Assembly: GCA_900314455.1 (NCBI GenBank)
Contig: OMVI01000103.1
Coordinates: forward strand, 17,655-81,654
Direction of reading: 5' to 3'
Source of the DNA: an uncultured Prevotella sp.
GTDB lineage: Bacteria > Bacteroidota > Bacteroidia > Bacteroidales > Bacteroidaceae
DNA length: 64,000 nucleotides
Shown piece by piece: positions 63,866-64,000 of the stretch. The notes under the pieces were generated by a model. It saw only the letters and a program-made list of their open reading frames with translations, searched no databases and had not been told where the DNA came from. Each line of letters begins with the position of its first letter. Position 1 is the stretch's first letter. The position numbers were made by a program, and so were the translations under genes.

Positions 63866-63964
63866 ATGGCTTCAAGATATATAAAACAGCTCACACCGGA
63901 ACAAAGATTCTGGCGTGAGGTAAACACCCACCCCCAAGAAGTGGACAAAGGTAAACTCCATTAA
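63866..63964 (+). CDS. 32-residue hypothetical protein
   Basis: A short frame beginning MASRYIKQLTPEQRFWREVN and ending KGKLH. It starts one nucleotide after the previous stop with GAAATTGA-like spacing, consistent with the tight packing of the operon. Too short to assign. Confidence 0.35.
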   Translation: MASRYIKQLTPEQRFWREVNTHPQEVDKGKLH

Positions 63965-63968
63965 TGAC

Positions 63969-64000
63969 ATGGAATTGCCGCATGCAAGATTAATACCAAT
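63969..64000 (+). CDS. Possible start of the next gene, cut by the window end
   Basis: ATG at 63969 opens MELPHARLIP and is still open at the window edge. Only ten codons are visible. Confidence 0.2.
   Translation, partial: MELPHARLIP

Overview
The window comes from a Bacteroidota chromosome, most likely Bacteroidales and probably Prevotellaceae. The grounds are: a giant SprA translocon of type IX secretion, a serine palmitoyltransferase for sphingolipids, meso-diaminopimelate dehydrogenase, a long SecA with a SEC-C tail, many exported proteins and lipoproteins with Bacteroidota-type signals, and recurring promoters of the form TTTG-(19/20)-TAnnTTTG. The genus is inferred; there is no rRNA gene to check it.

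Layout. 0-12.4 kb (minus strand): exported C1B cysteine peptidase, ddh, sprA, ruvA and a lipoprotein PBP4. 12.4-14.1 kb: nadB on plus, then about 0.6 kb of repeats. 14.7-21.95 kb (minus): MBOAT + SGNH acylation pair, exoA, folE, a SPOR protein, an open reading frame joining a DoxX-like membrane protein in frame to triose-phosphate isomerase, and a DUF1599 protein. 22.1-25.6 kb (minus): trmD and a LytS/LytTR-type two-component pair. 26-31.2 kb (minus): an aromatic amino-acid operon (pheA, aminotransferase, DAHP synthase-chorismate mutase, tyrA, plus an exported nuclease-fold protein). 31.2-38.6 kb: TPR protein, aldose 1-epimerase, an outer-membrane protein, a copper module (P-type ATPase, small metallochaperone, AraC regulator carrying a metal-binding-type N-terminus) and an esterase. 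38.7-44.8 kb (minus): DUF4450 protein, an APH-kinase/RapZ-C fusion, a small membrane protein, a tRNA methyltransferase and a lipid kinase, divergent from spt at 45.1 kb. 46.4-54.7 kb (minus): mutS2, PpiD-like foldase, CNNM/CBS protein, lptC and an outer-membrane protein. 54.9-60.7 kb (plus): DUF4105 protein, a small unknown, secA and an overlapping ABC ATPase. 60.7-61.6 kb is a repeat-rich spacer. From about 61.63 kb to the end lies the left part of an integrated element (probably a prophage): a tRNA 3'-end fragment, a divergent repressor, an operator/promoter region, and a row of overlapping small genes.

The strongest regulatory find is upstream of pheA. A good promoter is followed by a 25-codon leader peptide with eight consecutive Phe/Tyr codons (FYYFYFYF), then a terminator hairpin with a U-run ending 9 nt before the pheA start. 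This is the architecture of ribosome-mediated attenuation, and its codons match exactly the two products (Phe and Tyr) of the operon it precedes.

Other points to follow: an orphan promoter-hairpin-terminator unit at about 25.8-25.98 kb that looks like a small RNA; a MITE-like element with 37-bp terminal inverted repeats (36/37 matching) at 37.40-37.62 kb and several relatives; three copies of an AT-rich composite repeat; and a two-copy chain of hairpins. No intact tRNA, rRNA, transposase or CRISPR array was found.
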